64,000 nt of DNA from NCBI RefSeq assembly GCF_024679095.1, contig NC_066517.1:20228540-20292539 (forward strand). The letters are read 5' to 3'. The notes under the pieces were generated by a model that saw nothing but the letters and a program-made list of their open reading frames with translations, ran no database searches and was not told the DNA's origin. The DNA is from Eriocheir sinensis (taxonomy: Eukaryota > Arthropoda > Malacostraca > Decapoda > Varunidae). The first letter of the stretch is position 1. Every line of letters begins with the position of its first letter. Positions 48,831 to 62,850 of this stretch are shown here, piece by piece. A program made the position numbers and the translations under genes.

Positions 48831-49257
48831 AGGGAGTCTGTCTGTAAGCGAAACCTTCTAACTTACATAGAGAGTAGCGTAGTTAAAGAGTAGAGTCTGA
48901 TGGCTGATGGTCCTCCTCCTCCTCCTCCTCCTCCTCCCCCTCTTCCTCCCCCTCTTCCTCTTCCCGTCCATTCCTCTGTCACTCGCTTTCCGCCTTAACT
49001 TACGATTCTGTTCTTTTTGTTTGAAATCATTAGTAGCCCGGTCAGAGTTGTGCTTCTTTTCTACTGTTATGTGTTTGTTTTTGGTGTTATGAACGGGTAT
49101 TGTTATTGTTTATGTTGTTATTGTTGTTATGGAAGTAGCAATAGTAGTCGTGCTTGTAATGGTCTATGTAGCATTCTTTAGTGATAGTGTAATTGGTTTT
49201 GTTGTTATTTTTGTTGTTAGCAATGGTAGTAGTTGTGGTTGTCGTAGTTGTGTTGCT
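48831..49257. other. Spacer with a CTC run and T/G-rich sequence
   Basis: CTC run at 48911-48937; otherwise mixed, then TTGTTATTG words. No gene is seen. Confidence 0.5.
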
Positions 49258-49264
49258 GGTAGTG

Positions 49265-49300
<36 letters not shown>

Positions 49301-49440
49301 ATAGTAATAGTAGTAGTAGTAGTAATAGTAGTAGTAGCAGTAGTAGCAGTGGTAGTAGTAGTAGTAGTATTGCTATTATTATGAAAGCTTAATTATGGCC
49401 TTTCTACATCATCATCATCATCATCATCATCATTATCATC
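49258..49440. repeat. (TAG)n and (CAT)n trinucleotide repeats
   Basis: TAG with AAT/CAG variants at about 49258-49372, and CAT at about 49408-49440. Confidence 0.93.
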
Positions 49441-49601
49441 GTTGTCATCATCATTAGTTTATATTTTTGTTTTGTTTTCTATCAGACAAACAAACAAAAA
49501 AAAAGGCGTATTGGTTTTCCTCTTTATATTTGTTGGTTTCGTTTGGTTCGGTGTGTCGAGTGAAAAAAAGTTCCTGGCTTTTGTATACATCACGCAATCT
49601 G

Positions 49602-51779
<2,178 letters not shown>

Positions 51780-51907
51780 GTCGCTGTTCTCTTTTTCCTC
51801 CTCCGTATTTTGTTCTCGTATTTCATTTTGTTCTTTGTTCAACTTTGTCTTCTTTCCATTCTCCGCTGTCTCTTATTTCATCCCTCTCTCTGTTCTTCTC
51901 CTCCCTT

Positions 51908-52850
<943 letters not shown>

Positions 52851-52985
52851 CAAAAAGGCTGGTTCTCACGCCTTGCTGGGGGGCGCGGGATTACTGGCAT
52901 AAATAAACATTGGGACAGCTGATGGCATGGAGGGGAACGCGGCCCTGCCAAACTGGAGCACTGCATAGCGGGACGGACGGGCGGA
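52851..52985. other. Short unique island at a strand switch
   Basis: About 135 bp of mixed GC-rich sequence lies exactly between a kilobase-scale pyrimidine block and a kilobase-scale purine block. No gene is seen. Confidence 0.45.
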
Positions 52986-53459
52986 GGGCGGGGGAAGGGA
53001 AGGTAGGAGAAAGGAAGGAGGAAGTGAGAGGGAGGAAAAGGAAGGGGAAGGAGAGGGAAGGAAGGGAGAGTAGGAAGGAAAGGGAAGGAAAATGAGAGAG
53101 GGAGGACAGGATAGTGTTGGGGGAAGGAAAGGGGAGTGTTATGTGGTGGGTTTGAGAAGGAAAGTGGTGATGCAGGAATGGGGAGGGGAGGAATAGGATG
53201 CGAAGGGTGGAGGGATGGGTGGGGAGGAAGCTAGAGAAGAGGGAGGTAGAGATGTGAAAAGTAATGGAATGAAAAGGGAGGGGATAGGAAGTAGGGTGGG
53301 AAGGAGGGATGGGGTGGAAAGAAGGGAGGGGGGATAGAGATAAGGAAAGGAAGGGAAGGAAAGGGGAGGGAATAGCCTGGACGTTGGAGGAAGGGGTTGA
53401 GGAAGGGAAGGAAAAGGGAGAGGAAGGAAGGGGAGGAAGTATTAATCGGAGAGTGGGAG
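52986..53459. repeat. Purine-rich tract flanking the higher-order array
   Basis: AG-rich sequence with GGAAGGGA words and no clear period. Confidence 0.7.
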
Positions 53460-54206
53460 TGAGGGGAAGGAACGATGGGAGGTAGAAAGCCAGAAATGGG
53501 GAAAGGAAGGAGGGAGGAAGGGAAGGCGAGGAACAGAGGGAGGGGTGAGGAGATAAAGGAAGAAAGATACAGGAATGTGGAAAGGGAAGGGAAGGGAGAG
53601 GAGGGGATGGGGTAGAAATCCAGAAATGGGGAAAGGAAGGAGGGAGGGAGGGAATGGGAGGAACAAAGGGAGGGGTAGGGAGGTATAGGGAGGAAGATGC
53701 AGGGATGTAGAAAGGGAAGAGAAGGGAAGGGAAGGGAAGGGATGGAATATGGGAAGAAGGACGGAGGGTGGAGGGAGGGGAATGCACGATGGGAGGTAGA
53801 AATCCAGAAATGGGGAAAGGAAGGAGGGAGGGAGGGAAGGCGAGGAACAGAGGGAGGGGTGAGGAGATAAAGGGAGGAAGATACATGAATGTGGAAAGGG
53901 AAGGGAAGGGAGAGGAGGGGATGGGGTAGAAATCCAGAAATGGGGAAAGGAAGGAGGGGGGAAGGTAAGGCGAGGAACAGAGGGAGGGGTAGAGAGATAA
54001 AGGGTGGAAGATGCTGGAATGTGGAAAGGGAAGGGAAGGGAAGGGATGGAATATGGGAAGAAGGACGGAGGGTGGAGGGAGAGGAATGCACGATGGGAGG
54101 TAGAAATCCAAAAATGGGGAAAGGAAGGAGGGAGGGAGGGAGGGAAGGCGAGGAATAAAGGGAGGGATGGGGAGGTATAGGGAGGAAGATGCAGGAAGAG
54201 AAGGGT
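53460..54206. repeat. Dimeric higher-order tandem array (130 + about 180 bp)
   Basis: TAGAAATCCAGAAATGGGGA starts at 53483, 53613, 53797, 53927 and 54101. Spacings alternate 130, 184, 130 and 174. Units reached after the longer spacing are preceded by CGATGGGAGG; units reached after 130 bp are preceded by GGGGATGGGG. Same-type units are therefore 304-314 bp apart, a true higher-order repeat. Confidence 0.92.
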
Positions 54207-54354
54207 ATCTGAACACCTCTCCTCCCAAAATTGACCTAACTTTCGGCCACCTCTTTGGATTCTTTTGGGGAGCAGCGAGTAGCGGGCTTTTCTTTATTAT
54301 TGTTTCCTTTTTTTGTGTGCCCTTAAGCTGGCTCCTTTGTTGTAAAAATAAAAA
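54207..54354 (-). mobile_element. Dispersed repeat copy, ~145 bp, inserted in the array
   Basis: Reverse complement of the copy at 26412-26557 over its full length, including GGAGGAGAGGTGTTCAGAT, AATCCAAAGAGGTGGCCG, GCCCGCTACTCGCTGCTCC and ACAACAAAGGAGCCAGC. Array-type sequence (GGAAGATGCAGG on the left, ATGTGGAAAGG on the right) flanks it, so it interrupts the higher-order array. No clear target-site duplication was identified. Confidence 0.88.
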
Positions 54355-54888
54355 TGTGGAAAGGAAAGGGAAAGGAGGGGATGGAAAGGGTTGAGATGGG
54401 AAGAAACAACAACACCAGAACAACTAACGAACCTACACCACACAACTGTACGTTCCTTCTGTCTTTCCTTCCCACCACCTGTACCTTCACCACTAACCCA
54501 CTTCCTCTTCTTACTATACCCTTGATTAAAAAAAAAGGAGGCGGAGAGAGGAGGGAGAGGAGGTAAGGTAGGAAGGAAGGAGGGGAGTTAAATATACAGG
54601 AATGATAAAATGGAGTGGAAGAAGAGGAAAGGGAAGGGGATGGGAGCTAGTGTGAGAGGGGAGACTACTAGAATCAGACGATGGGGAATTGGGAAGCAGG
54701 AGGTAATGAAGGAAGATAGGGAGAAAAGGTGAGAGAGGAAGAGGAGAGAAGAGCGAGTGGTTAAATTATGAAGCTAATGGAGGTAGGGTGGGAGGGAGGG
54801 AGATAGGGAAGCGGGGGAGACAACTGCTAATGGAAGGGGAGGAAAAAATGATTGACAGACAGAATATGGGAAGGTAGACTGTGCTATT
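54355..54888. other. Array remnant and purine-rich spacer, no gene seen
   Basis: About 55 bp continues the interrupted array. It is followed by a short mixed patch (54405-54530) and AG-rich sequence. Confidence 0.55.
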
Positions 54889-54904
54889 CTTCTTCTTCTT
54901 CTTC

Positions 54905-54939
<35 letters not shown>

Positions 54940-54940
54940 T
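54889..54940. repeat. TTC then TTA trinucleotide repeat
   Basis: TTC at 54889-54905 switches into TTA at 54905-54940. Confidence 0.95.
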
Positions 54941-55013
54941 GTATTAACTCTTCCATTATAACTTCCACCGTCTTCTAAAACGATGAAATGATTTAAGGAA
55001 TACTGCTAAAGCT

Positions 55014-55017
<4 letters not shown>

Positions 55018-55055
<38 letters not shown>
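55018..55055. repeat. (GA)n microsatellite
   Basis: GA tract of about 37 bp ending in GAGC, complementary to the start (GCTC) of the CT tract at 55111. Confidence 0.95.
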
Positions 55056-55109
55056 AATGATGAAGACCTCCTTGTCTCTCCTGATTGAACAAGCAAGGGT
55101 CGTGGGGTC

Positions 55110-55738
<629 letters not shown>

Positions 55739-56189
55739 ATGTTGTTTTTCTTCTTTATTCACCTTTTGTCTTTCTTCCCTCCTCTTCCTCCTCCTCTTCC
55801 TCCTCCTCCTCCGAGATCTTCAAACATTACTTTCTTTACCACACATTTTCATAACCAAAGCTTCCTCACCCTTTTATTTTATCACCCTTCTTTTTTTTCC
55901 CCTCACCCTTCTCTTCTTTCCTCTTCTTCCCCTTTATTTCTCCTTCCTCTGTTTTCTTTCAACTATCTACCACCTTTTTTCCTTGCTTTTTCTGCTAATA
56001 TCGTCTTTTTTTTCTTTCTCTACTCTTTTTCGTTTCCGTTCGCCTCCCTTCTCCCTCTCCACCTCTTTTATCCCTTCTCTGCCTCCTATCCTTCCCGTTC
56101 TCTGTTGCGTTGTTTTTTCCTTATTCACATTTTTAATAAGTGTCTTTTGCTCCTTTATTTGTTCCATTTCTTTCTGTTTCATCCTTCTC
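55739..56189. repeat. Pyrimidine-rich low-complexity tract
   Basis: T/C-rich plus strand, no clear period. Confidence 0.65.
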
Positions 56190-56640
56190 CCTCAACTTCT
56201 CTATCTCTCATGCTTTTCTTCTTCTTTTTAATTTTTCCTCCTGTATCCTTCTGCTCCCAATATCTATTCTTTCTACTCTCTTCTTCACTCCATTCATATC
56301 TCAGTCTCTTCCTTCTTCCGAGCGTCTCTCTATATACCTTCCCCTCCTTTTTCCCTCCTCCCTTCTCTACCTCTTATCGCTACTTTCCCATTCCCTTCTG
56401 CTCCCATTATCTCTTCCTCCCTCCATCCATACCTCAATCTCTCCCTTCTTCCAAGCGTCTCTCTCTATATACCTTCCCCTCCTTCCTTCCTTCTTCCCTT
56501 CTTTACCTCTTATCGCTACTCTCCTATTCCTTTCTGCTCCCAATATCTCTTCCATCCTTCATCCATACTTCAACCTCTCCCTTCTTCCAAGCGTCTCTCT
56601 CTATATACCTTCCCCTCCTTCTTCCTTCCCTCCTGCCTTC
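56190..56640. repeat. Tandem array, unit 133-136 bp, about 3.3 copies
   Basis: GCGTCTCTCTATATACCTTC-type cores start at 56322, 56455 and 56591. Units share TTCTGCTCCCAATATCTMTT and TACCTCTTATCGCTACT. Confidence 0.92.
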
Positions 56641-57079
56641 TCTATCTCAAGGTCTGTAGACGCGGGACAATAACTACACAGATGGAATAGCTCGGTGGTC
56701 GGGGTCTGTGTATGATTGAATATATCAGGCCTGAGATTTGGGAAGGGCAAGGAGGGCGAGGGATGGGCCAAGGAAGAGGGGATCCAACCGCCTTGACTGC
56801 CAGCTTTAGGGGATCAGAAGGGCTTAAGAGGAGTAGGATTCGCCTGGCCACAGCTGGAGTAGGTTTGGATCGTTTGATGGAATGGGATTTGTGCTGTGTG
56901 TTGTTTTTTTGCGGCTCGGTTTCTTCGCTCATTTTCTCTCGTTTTCCTTCTTTTTTTTAGTTTACCTTTTCCTTCTCTTGTTTACTTGTTGTGTTTCTCT
57001 CTTATTTTACACTCACCTGTTTTCTCTCACCTATATTCTCCCTCTCTTGCTTATTTTCTTTTTTTTACTTATTCTCTTT

Positions 57080-57081
<2 letters not shown>
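56641..57081. other. Unique island (about 250 bp) then T-rich spacer
   Basis: 56650-56890 is mixed and purine-rich with no recognised motif; it may be a further dispersed repeat present once. The rest is T-rich. No gene is seen. Confidence 0.45.
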
Positions 57082-57134
<53 letters not shown>

Positions 57135-57137
57135 TAT

Positions 57138-57173
<36 letters not shown>

Positions 57174-57180
57174 ATCTCTC
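57082..57180. repeat. Compound (CT)n-(TATC)n microsatellite
   Basis: CT tract at 57082-57131 followed by TATC units at about 57136-57180. Confidence 0.96.
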
Positions 57181-57555
57181 TATCTATCTTCAAAACGAGG
57201 AACTGGAGAACACAAAACACCATGAATCGTACGTTCATGTGTTCCTTAATTTTCCGGCCGTTCAGGGGTAGACTAAAATGTGGGTGACTTAAGGAGACTT
57301 CGGGCCCTGTTTTCTGAGGTCCCGGGGCTCGTAGGGTCAATATTAATGGTCCGGGGTCGTAGGGGCACAATTAATGGCCTGGGACGCGACGCTCGGCCCA
57401 AGACTACGGAACTTGCTGGTAATTTGCACACCAGAAAAAGCGTAACCGTGATTTATACCAGGAAATTCAAGTTGGATAATTTCTCCTCGGGAAAGAAATG
57501 GCCCAACCCTCCACCCGGTTATTTTTTTCCCTTGCCCTCCTTCCTGCGGTGATTC
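57181..57555. other. Unique GC-richer island with a 28 bp duplication
   Basis: CGGGG(C)TCGTAGGG followed by AATTAATGG or ATTAATGG occurs twice, 28 bp apart (57323-57378). No gene, RNA or element recognised. Overlapping short frames carry no domain. Confidence 0.45.
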
Positions 57556-57918
57556 ATGGCTTACGGACTGGCTGAGGGCTGGCTGACTGGATAAATGGCT
57601 GAGTGGGTGGTTGGGTGGATGACTGGCTGGAAGGATAGATGGATGGATGGATGACTGGCTGAGGAACTGGTTGACTGACTGACTGGCTTACTGACTAGCT
57701 GGGTACTAACTGACTGGATGGATGGATGAATGACTGACTGATTGACTGGCTGGCTGGCTGGTTGAGGAACTGGCTGACTGACTGAATGGCTTACTGACTA
57801 GCTGGGTACTGACTGACTGGATGGATAGATGGCTGGCTGGCTGACTGAATGACTGACTGATCGGATGACTGGCTGGCTGGTTGGCTGGCTAAAGGACTGA
57901 TTGGCTGTCTGATTTGAG
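57556..57918. repeat. GACT/GGCT tetranucleotide tract with higher-order copies
   Basis: TGAC, TGGC and TGGA words repeat. GAGGAACTGGYTGACTGACT recurs at about 57661 and 57772 (111 bp apart), followed each time by GGCTTACTGACTAGCTGGGT. Confidence 0.9.
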
Positions 57919-58512
57919 GTTGAGGTTGGTTGAATTTGTAACTGTTTGACTAGGAGCTTGTTGATGAGTTCTCAGAAGAAATAAATATAGAAATGCAAGA
58001 ATGAGAGAATTATTTAGTTTGAATCGTGTTATATCACTTTAGAGAAACGAAGCAAGATTAAAGCAAAAAAACAAAACAAAAAGAAAGAAATCTATAGGGA
58101 AAAATACCTATATATAACAGATCAAGTTAAAAAAGAAAGGCTGGTATGTTAAAAGAAAAAAACAGGTCCAATTCCAAAATACGCGAAAAATAAAGTCACA
58201 GGAAAAATAATAAAATGGATGTCTTGCTCTTTTCCCCGGGGCATAAAAGCAAATGGGTCAATCTTTTCATCCTCTTTCTCGGTCCTTCTGTATCCTCTTC
58301 TGGGAGTGTTCAGGGGACGAGTAAGCTCCGAGACTGAACGAGGCTTGTCATGAGTTCTGTATGGCGGGTGCGGCGAGGAACATGTGAGGGAGAGTGGTGA
58401 TAATGGTTGGGGCTGTGCTTAGATGGTATAAGAGTGGTGACGGAAATGATGGTAGTGATGGTAGTAGTGGTGGTAGAAGTGGTGTTAGTGGTGATAAAAG
58501 TGATTGTGGTGG
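57919..58512. other. AT-rich unique region and short GTG repeats, no gene seen
   Basis: A-rich sequence to about 58220, a mixed patch to 58400, then GGT/GTGGTGATGG words at 58430-58515. Nothing coding is seen. Confidence 0.5.
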
Positions 58513-58850
58513 TGATATTAGGGAAGGGAAGGGAAGGGAAGGTAAATGACGGGAAGGGAAGGGAAGGGAAGGGAAGGGAAGGTAAATGATGGGAAGGGAA
58601 GGGAAGGGAAGGGAAGGTAAATGATGGGAAGGGAAGGGAAGGGAAGGTAAATGACGGGAAGGGAAGGGAAGGGAAGGGATGGGAAGAGAAGGTAAATGAT
58701 GGGAAGGGAAGGGAAGGGAAGGGAAGGGAAGGGAAGGGAAGGGAAGGGAAGGTAAATGATGGGAAGGGAAGGGAAGGGAAGGGAAGGGAAGGGAAGGTAA
58801 ATGATGGGAAGGGAAGGGAAGGGAAGGGAAGGGAAAGGAAGAGAATTGGG
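58513..58850. repeat. GGGAA minisatellite with TAAATGAYGG punctuation
   Basis: Runs of GGGAA separated by GGTAAATGATGGGAA at about 58541, 58582, 58617, 58648, 58691, 58752 and 58798. The punctuating motif is constant while the number of GGGAA units between copies varies (about 4-11). Confidence 0.95.
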
Positions 58851-58990
58851 AAGAAAAGAAAGTGACGGCAAAATTTTTCCTCCTATTTTTTCCTATTTTT
58901 CCTTTTCCCTTTCCTTCTCGTCCTTGTTATTTCTTGCCTCTATCCTCTATCCTCTTTTCTTTCCTTTTTGTTTTGCCTTGCCCTCTTTTC

Positions 58991-59094
58991 CTTCCTATTC
59001 TCTGTCTTATCTTCTCTGATAAGTCTATTCTTGTCTATCACTGCCTTCCTTCCTTCTCTCATTTAGCAACTCTTCAAATTCCAATCTCATTTTC
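58991..59094 (-). mobile_element. Dispersed repeat pair, copy 1
   Basis: About 105 bp aligns at roughly 80 percent by eye with 60532-60637 (shared CTTGTCTA, TGCCTTCCT, TTCTCTCATTTA, CAAATTCCAAT, TCATTTTC). A TTCCC tract (59110-59400) follows directly. On the minus strand both copies share a short open frame ending at the same TAG, but substitutions show no wobble bias. Confidence 0.75.
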
Positions 59095-59400
59095 GTTTCC
59101 TTCACTTCTGTTTTCTTTCCTTCCCTTCCTTTCTTTTCCCTTCCCTTCCCTTCTCTTCCTCTCCTTCTCTTGCTTTCCATTCCCTTCCCATCCCTTGCCT
59201 TCCTTTCCCGTTGATTTCCTTCCTTTCCCTTTCCTTCCTTTCCTTTCGCTTTTCTTCCCTTCCCTTCTCTTCCCTTCCCTTCTCTTCCCTTTCCTTCCGT
59301 TCCCTTTCCTTCTCTTCCCTTTCTCTCCAATTCTCTTCCCTTCTCTTCCCTTCCTATCTCTTACCTTCTCTACTCTTCCCTTCCCTTCCCTTCCTCTCTG
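59095..59400. repeat. TTCCC/TTCCT pentanucleotide tract
   Basis: TTCCC, TTTCC and TTCTC units run for about 300 bp, in the opposite sense to the GGGAA tract at 58513-58850. Confidence 0.88.
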
Positions 59401-59938
59401 TACCATGATACTCTGTACCTATTCTCCTCCTTTCCCCTTCTACTCCTTCCCATCCCTTCCCTTCCTCTCCGAACCCCGCAAAACTCCTTTAGACCCACGC
59501 TGTAGCCCAGATAAATACAGTTCGCTATATTACTCTAGAACTGTCTCGTAAAGCGTTCTGGTCTTGCACAGGGAGCATTCAACCTTGCGATATTTACGTG
59601 GGCCGAAGGTTAATGTAATCACCGTGTTTGCCAGGTAAATCTCCCATCCCCGGGGCCATAATCCGCGGAGGTAGGCCCGGTGTAATGAGAGGGAGGCAGG
59701 ATTACACGAGTTTTATGCCGTGCGGTAAAAAAGGCGATATTGCCGTGTAAGGTGATGCCGGCCGGGCGGGTGGAGCTTTTATGTACGTATACTTGTTCCT
59801 CCTCTTCCTCCTCCTCCTCCTCCTCTTCCTCCTCTTCCTCTTAGTTGGTGTTGTGTAGTGGTGTGTGGTGTGGGATGAGCGTACAGGGTATAAAGTATAA
59901 AGTACAAAGTGTGTGAGAGAGAGACGAGATAATGAAGC
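59401..59938. other. Unique island then CTC run and spacer
   Basis: 59540-59780 is mixed and CpG-containing, with TAATCC (59659-59664) and GGATTA (59699-59704) sites. A CTC run lies at about 59801-59842. No gene is seen. Confidence 0.45.
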
Positions 59939-60330
59939 ACACGTTATCCATGCGAGAAAAGATGAGAAAATAGCGTTGAAGACAGACAAAGAGAGGATCA
60001 GGCACGCAGACAGACACACATACAGAGACACATAAACAGACATAAACAGCAGAGGAAAAAAAAAAGCATGTACAAGAAGGCAAGAATACGGAAGTTGAAG
60101 ACAGACAAACAGACAGACAGAATTAGACAGACAGACACACAGGAAGACATACATAAACAGTGGAAGAAAAAAAAAGGCATGTACAAAAAGATATAAAACG
60201 GCATGGGAGGAAAAGACGAGAATACAGAAGTTGAAGACAGACAGACAGAGAATTAGACAGGCAGACACACAGACATACAAAGACACACACATGCAGATAT
60301 TAAGACATACATGAACAGGAGAAGGAAAAG
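59939..60330. repeat. Tandem array, unit 119-136 bp, with GACA repeats
   Basis: GTTGAAGACAGACA starts at 59975, 60094 and 60230. Units share GCATGTACAARAAG, an A-run, and CAGACACACA words. Confidence 0.9.
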
Positions 60331-60476
60331 AAAACCGCAAGAATAGAAAAATGCGTAAGTGTGTCTTTAGCGTCGACGAATACCGTACTAAAAACAGACA
60401 GAGAGAGACAGATATATTAGTAAAAGGAAATAAGGACAAAAAACACGAACGTAGGCATAAATAAATATTGTATGCA

Positions 60477-60517
<41 letters not shown>

Positions 60518-60531
60518 GTCCTACCGTCTTT
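60331..60531. repeat. Spacer with (GT)n at 60479-60514
   Basis: Mixed sequence with a perfect GT tract of about 36 bp. Confidence 0.85.
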
Positions 60532-60637
60532 TCATTCCTATTCCCTGTACTATCTCCTTTATAAAGTCTAATCTTGTCTAGCAGTGCCTTCCTCCCTTCT
60601 CTCATTTATTAACTCTACAAATTCCAATATCATTTTC
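60532..60637 (-). mobile_element. Dispersed repeat pair, copy 2
   Basis: Homologous to 58991-59094 and again followed directly by a TTCCC tract (60638-60800), suggesting that the simple tract belongs to the element or arose at its end. Confidence 0.75.
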
Positions 60638-60890
60638 CTTTCCTTCCCTTCCCTTCCCTTCCCTTCCTTTCTTTTCCCTTCCTTTCCCTCCCCTTCCCTT
60701 CCCTTCCCTTCCTTTATTTTCCCTTCCCTTCCCTTCCTTTCTTTTCCCTTCCTTTCACTTCCCTTCCCTTCCCTTCCCTTCTCTTCATTTCCTTCTCTTG
60801 CCTTCCCTCTGTACGTAAATATGTAGACAGACAAACCCACGAACAGACAGACAGACGGACCCACGGACAGACAAACAGACGGACGGACAT
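60638..60890. repeat. TTCCC tract then GACA tract
   Basis: TTCCC/TTTCC units to about 60800, then GACA/GACG units at about 60825-60888. Confidence 0.92.
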
Positions 60891-61055
60891 GCAGCAGATT
60901 CGCGTAACAGCCGAGACAATCGATCCATTAACTCCCATTTTAACGCGAATCGCAGCTCATTATCCTGTTGGCGCGCCCATTCCCGTGTTTGCCTCTCATC
61001 GCGCCATGCAACAGGCGGCCACTCACCCATCGCGTCCACTGCCCGTCACCCCTTC
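60891..61055. other. Unique CpG-rich island with an inverted repeat
   Basis: GATTCGCGT (60897-60905) and ACGCGAATC (60943-60951) form a perfect 9 bp inverted repeat with a 37 bp loop. The island has several GCG and ATCG words. No gene is seen. Confidence 0.5.
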
Positions 61056-62028
61056 CCTACTTCCCTTCCTCCCCTCCTTTCCCTTCCCTTCATTCAATTC
61101 CCCCTTCATTTTATCTCTTCATCCCCTCCTTTATTTCCTCCCTTCATTTCCCCTCCTTCCTTCTATCCCTCCATTCTCTCCCGTTATTCCCTCCCTTCGT
61201 TCCCTCCCTTCATTTCCCCACTTCCTTCCCTCCCTTCATATCCTCCCTTCAATCCCCGCTTCCTTTCATCCATTCATTCCTTCCCTTCCTTCGCTCCCTT
61301 TCTTACCTCCCTTCCCCCTTCTCCCTTTCTTCCCTCCCTTCATCCCTAATAGTTCCTCCCTTTTCCCTTCCATCCGCCCTTCTTTCTTACTCTTGTTTTT
61401 GTTTTATTTTCCCTTCACTTCATTTCTTCCACTGACTCATCTTCCCTTCCTTTCCTTCCTTCATTCCCTCCCTTCATCTCTTTTTATTACTTCCACTTCT
61501 CTCCTTTTGATCCACCCTTCTGTCTGACTCGTGTTTTTTTCTTTCCGTTTCAGTTAATTTCTTCCACCAACCAATCACCTTTTTTTTTTTTTCATTCCAA
61601 GCATTTCTCTTTTCATTACTTCCACTCCTTCCACGTCATCCACACTCCTGCCTCTTCTTTCTCCTATTCTCTTACGTTAACCTCCTTTTTATCATTCGTT
61701 ATTAATTTTCTCTCTTTTGTCTTTTATCCGCCTTTCCTTCTATTTCTTGTTTTTTTTTATTCTCTTTCAGTAATTTTTTTTTCAGGAGTCCATCATCTTT
61801 TTCATTCCTTCCCTCCATCTCTCTCGCTCTATCTCATTCATCCACCACTCTGTATCCGCCACTTCCCCATCCACCTCATTCATCCGCGCCTTACACCCTC
61901 AATCCACCCTCTCCACCACACATAACGCCTACTTTTTAAGATGTACAGTCTCATAAACAAAGCTTAGTGGTGGATTCATCAAAGGGACGGGAGGAAAGTG
62001 GAAGATATTCGTTTGTTCAAGAGAATTC
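61056..62028. repeat. Pyrimidine-rich low-complexity block
   Basis: CT-rich with CCTCCCTTCATT words recurring every 13-45 bp at 61080-61350, then T/C-rich sequence, ending in mixed sequence at 61920-62028. No gene is seen. Confidence 0.7.
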
Positions 62029-62220
62029 AGCTGAGTGAGTGAGAGTGAGTGAGTGAGTGAGTGAGTGAGTGAGTGAGAGTGAGTGAGTAGGTGAGAGTGA
62101 GTGAGTGAGGTTGTGAGTGAGTGAAGGAGTGAATGGAGTTAAGGAAGAAATAGTTATTGAGGAAATGAGAAAGTTGAGTGAGTAAGTGAGTGAAAGAGAA
62201 TAAGTGTGCGTGAGTTAGTT
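62029..62220. repeat. (GAGT)n tetranucleotide tract
   Basis: GAGT units with AGAGT interruptions at 62034-62115 continue in degenerate form to about 62215. Confidence 0.92.
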
Positions 62221-62267
62221 ATTAAAATATGAAGAGAGATAATTAACTAAATGATGAAAGGGAAAAA

Positions 62268-62272
62268 AAAAG

Positions 62273-62317
<45 letters not shown>
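62268..62317. repeat. Compound (GATA)n-(GA)n microsatellite
   Basis: GATA at about 62272-62291 switches into GA at 62290-62317. Confidence 0.95.
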
Positions 62318-62433
62318 TGCTTCTTCACCTCCGTCATTTTTTCCTTTATGCTCTTTTGTTTTGTTGTGTTTGTGGAGGCTCCTGTTTTTGTCTTTGTTTT
62401 CCTCCCGCTCCTGTATCGGCGTCAAACAGCTTC

Positions 62434-62850
62434 TTGTCCTCACGCCTCCCTCATTGTCCTCCTCAACAGTTGGATTTTCCTCTTAATTTCCTCTTTTTTT
62501 TTGTTTTCCTTATTTCCCTCTTGTTATCCTCTTATTTTTCTCTTTATTTTTATTTTCCTCTTATTATCCTCTTATTTTCCTATTATTATCCTCTTTATAT
62601 TTATTTTCCTCTTATTTTCCTCTTATGTTCCTCTTTATTTCGATTTTCCTCTTATCTTCCTCTTCATATCCTCTTATTTTCCTCTAGTTATCCTCCTTTT
62701 TTCATCTTATTATCCTTTTATTTTCCTCTTCATATCCTCTTTTTTTCATCTTATTATCCTCTTATTTTCCTCTTCATATCCTCTTATTTTCCTTTTATTT
62801 TGTCCTCAGTCCTCCCTCATTGTCCTCCTCAACAGCCGGATTTTCCTCTT
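62434..62850. repeat. Direct repeats flanking an 11 bp-type minisatellite
   Basis: CCTCCCTCATTGTCCTCCTC followed by AACAG and GGATTTTCCTCTT occurs at 62445 and 62811, 366 bp apart, with two mismatches in about 40 bp. Between them TTATTTTCCTC and TTATTATCCTC units repeat for about 310 bp. Confidence 0.85.

Noticed and set aside
58513..58850. Telomere-like repeat
   Set aside because: The unit is GGGAA, not an arthropod TTAGG-type telomere unit, and similar tracts occur at several internal sites.
59025..60637. Shared short peptide ends on the minus strand of the two dispersed copies
   Set aside because: The similarity includes a shared stop, but differences are not biased to third codon positions, so it reflects repeat ancestry and not a conserved protein.
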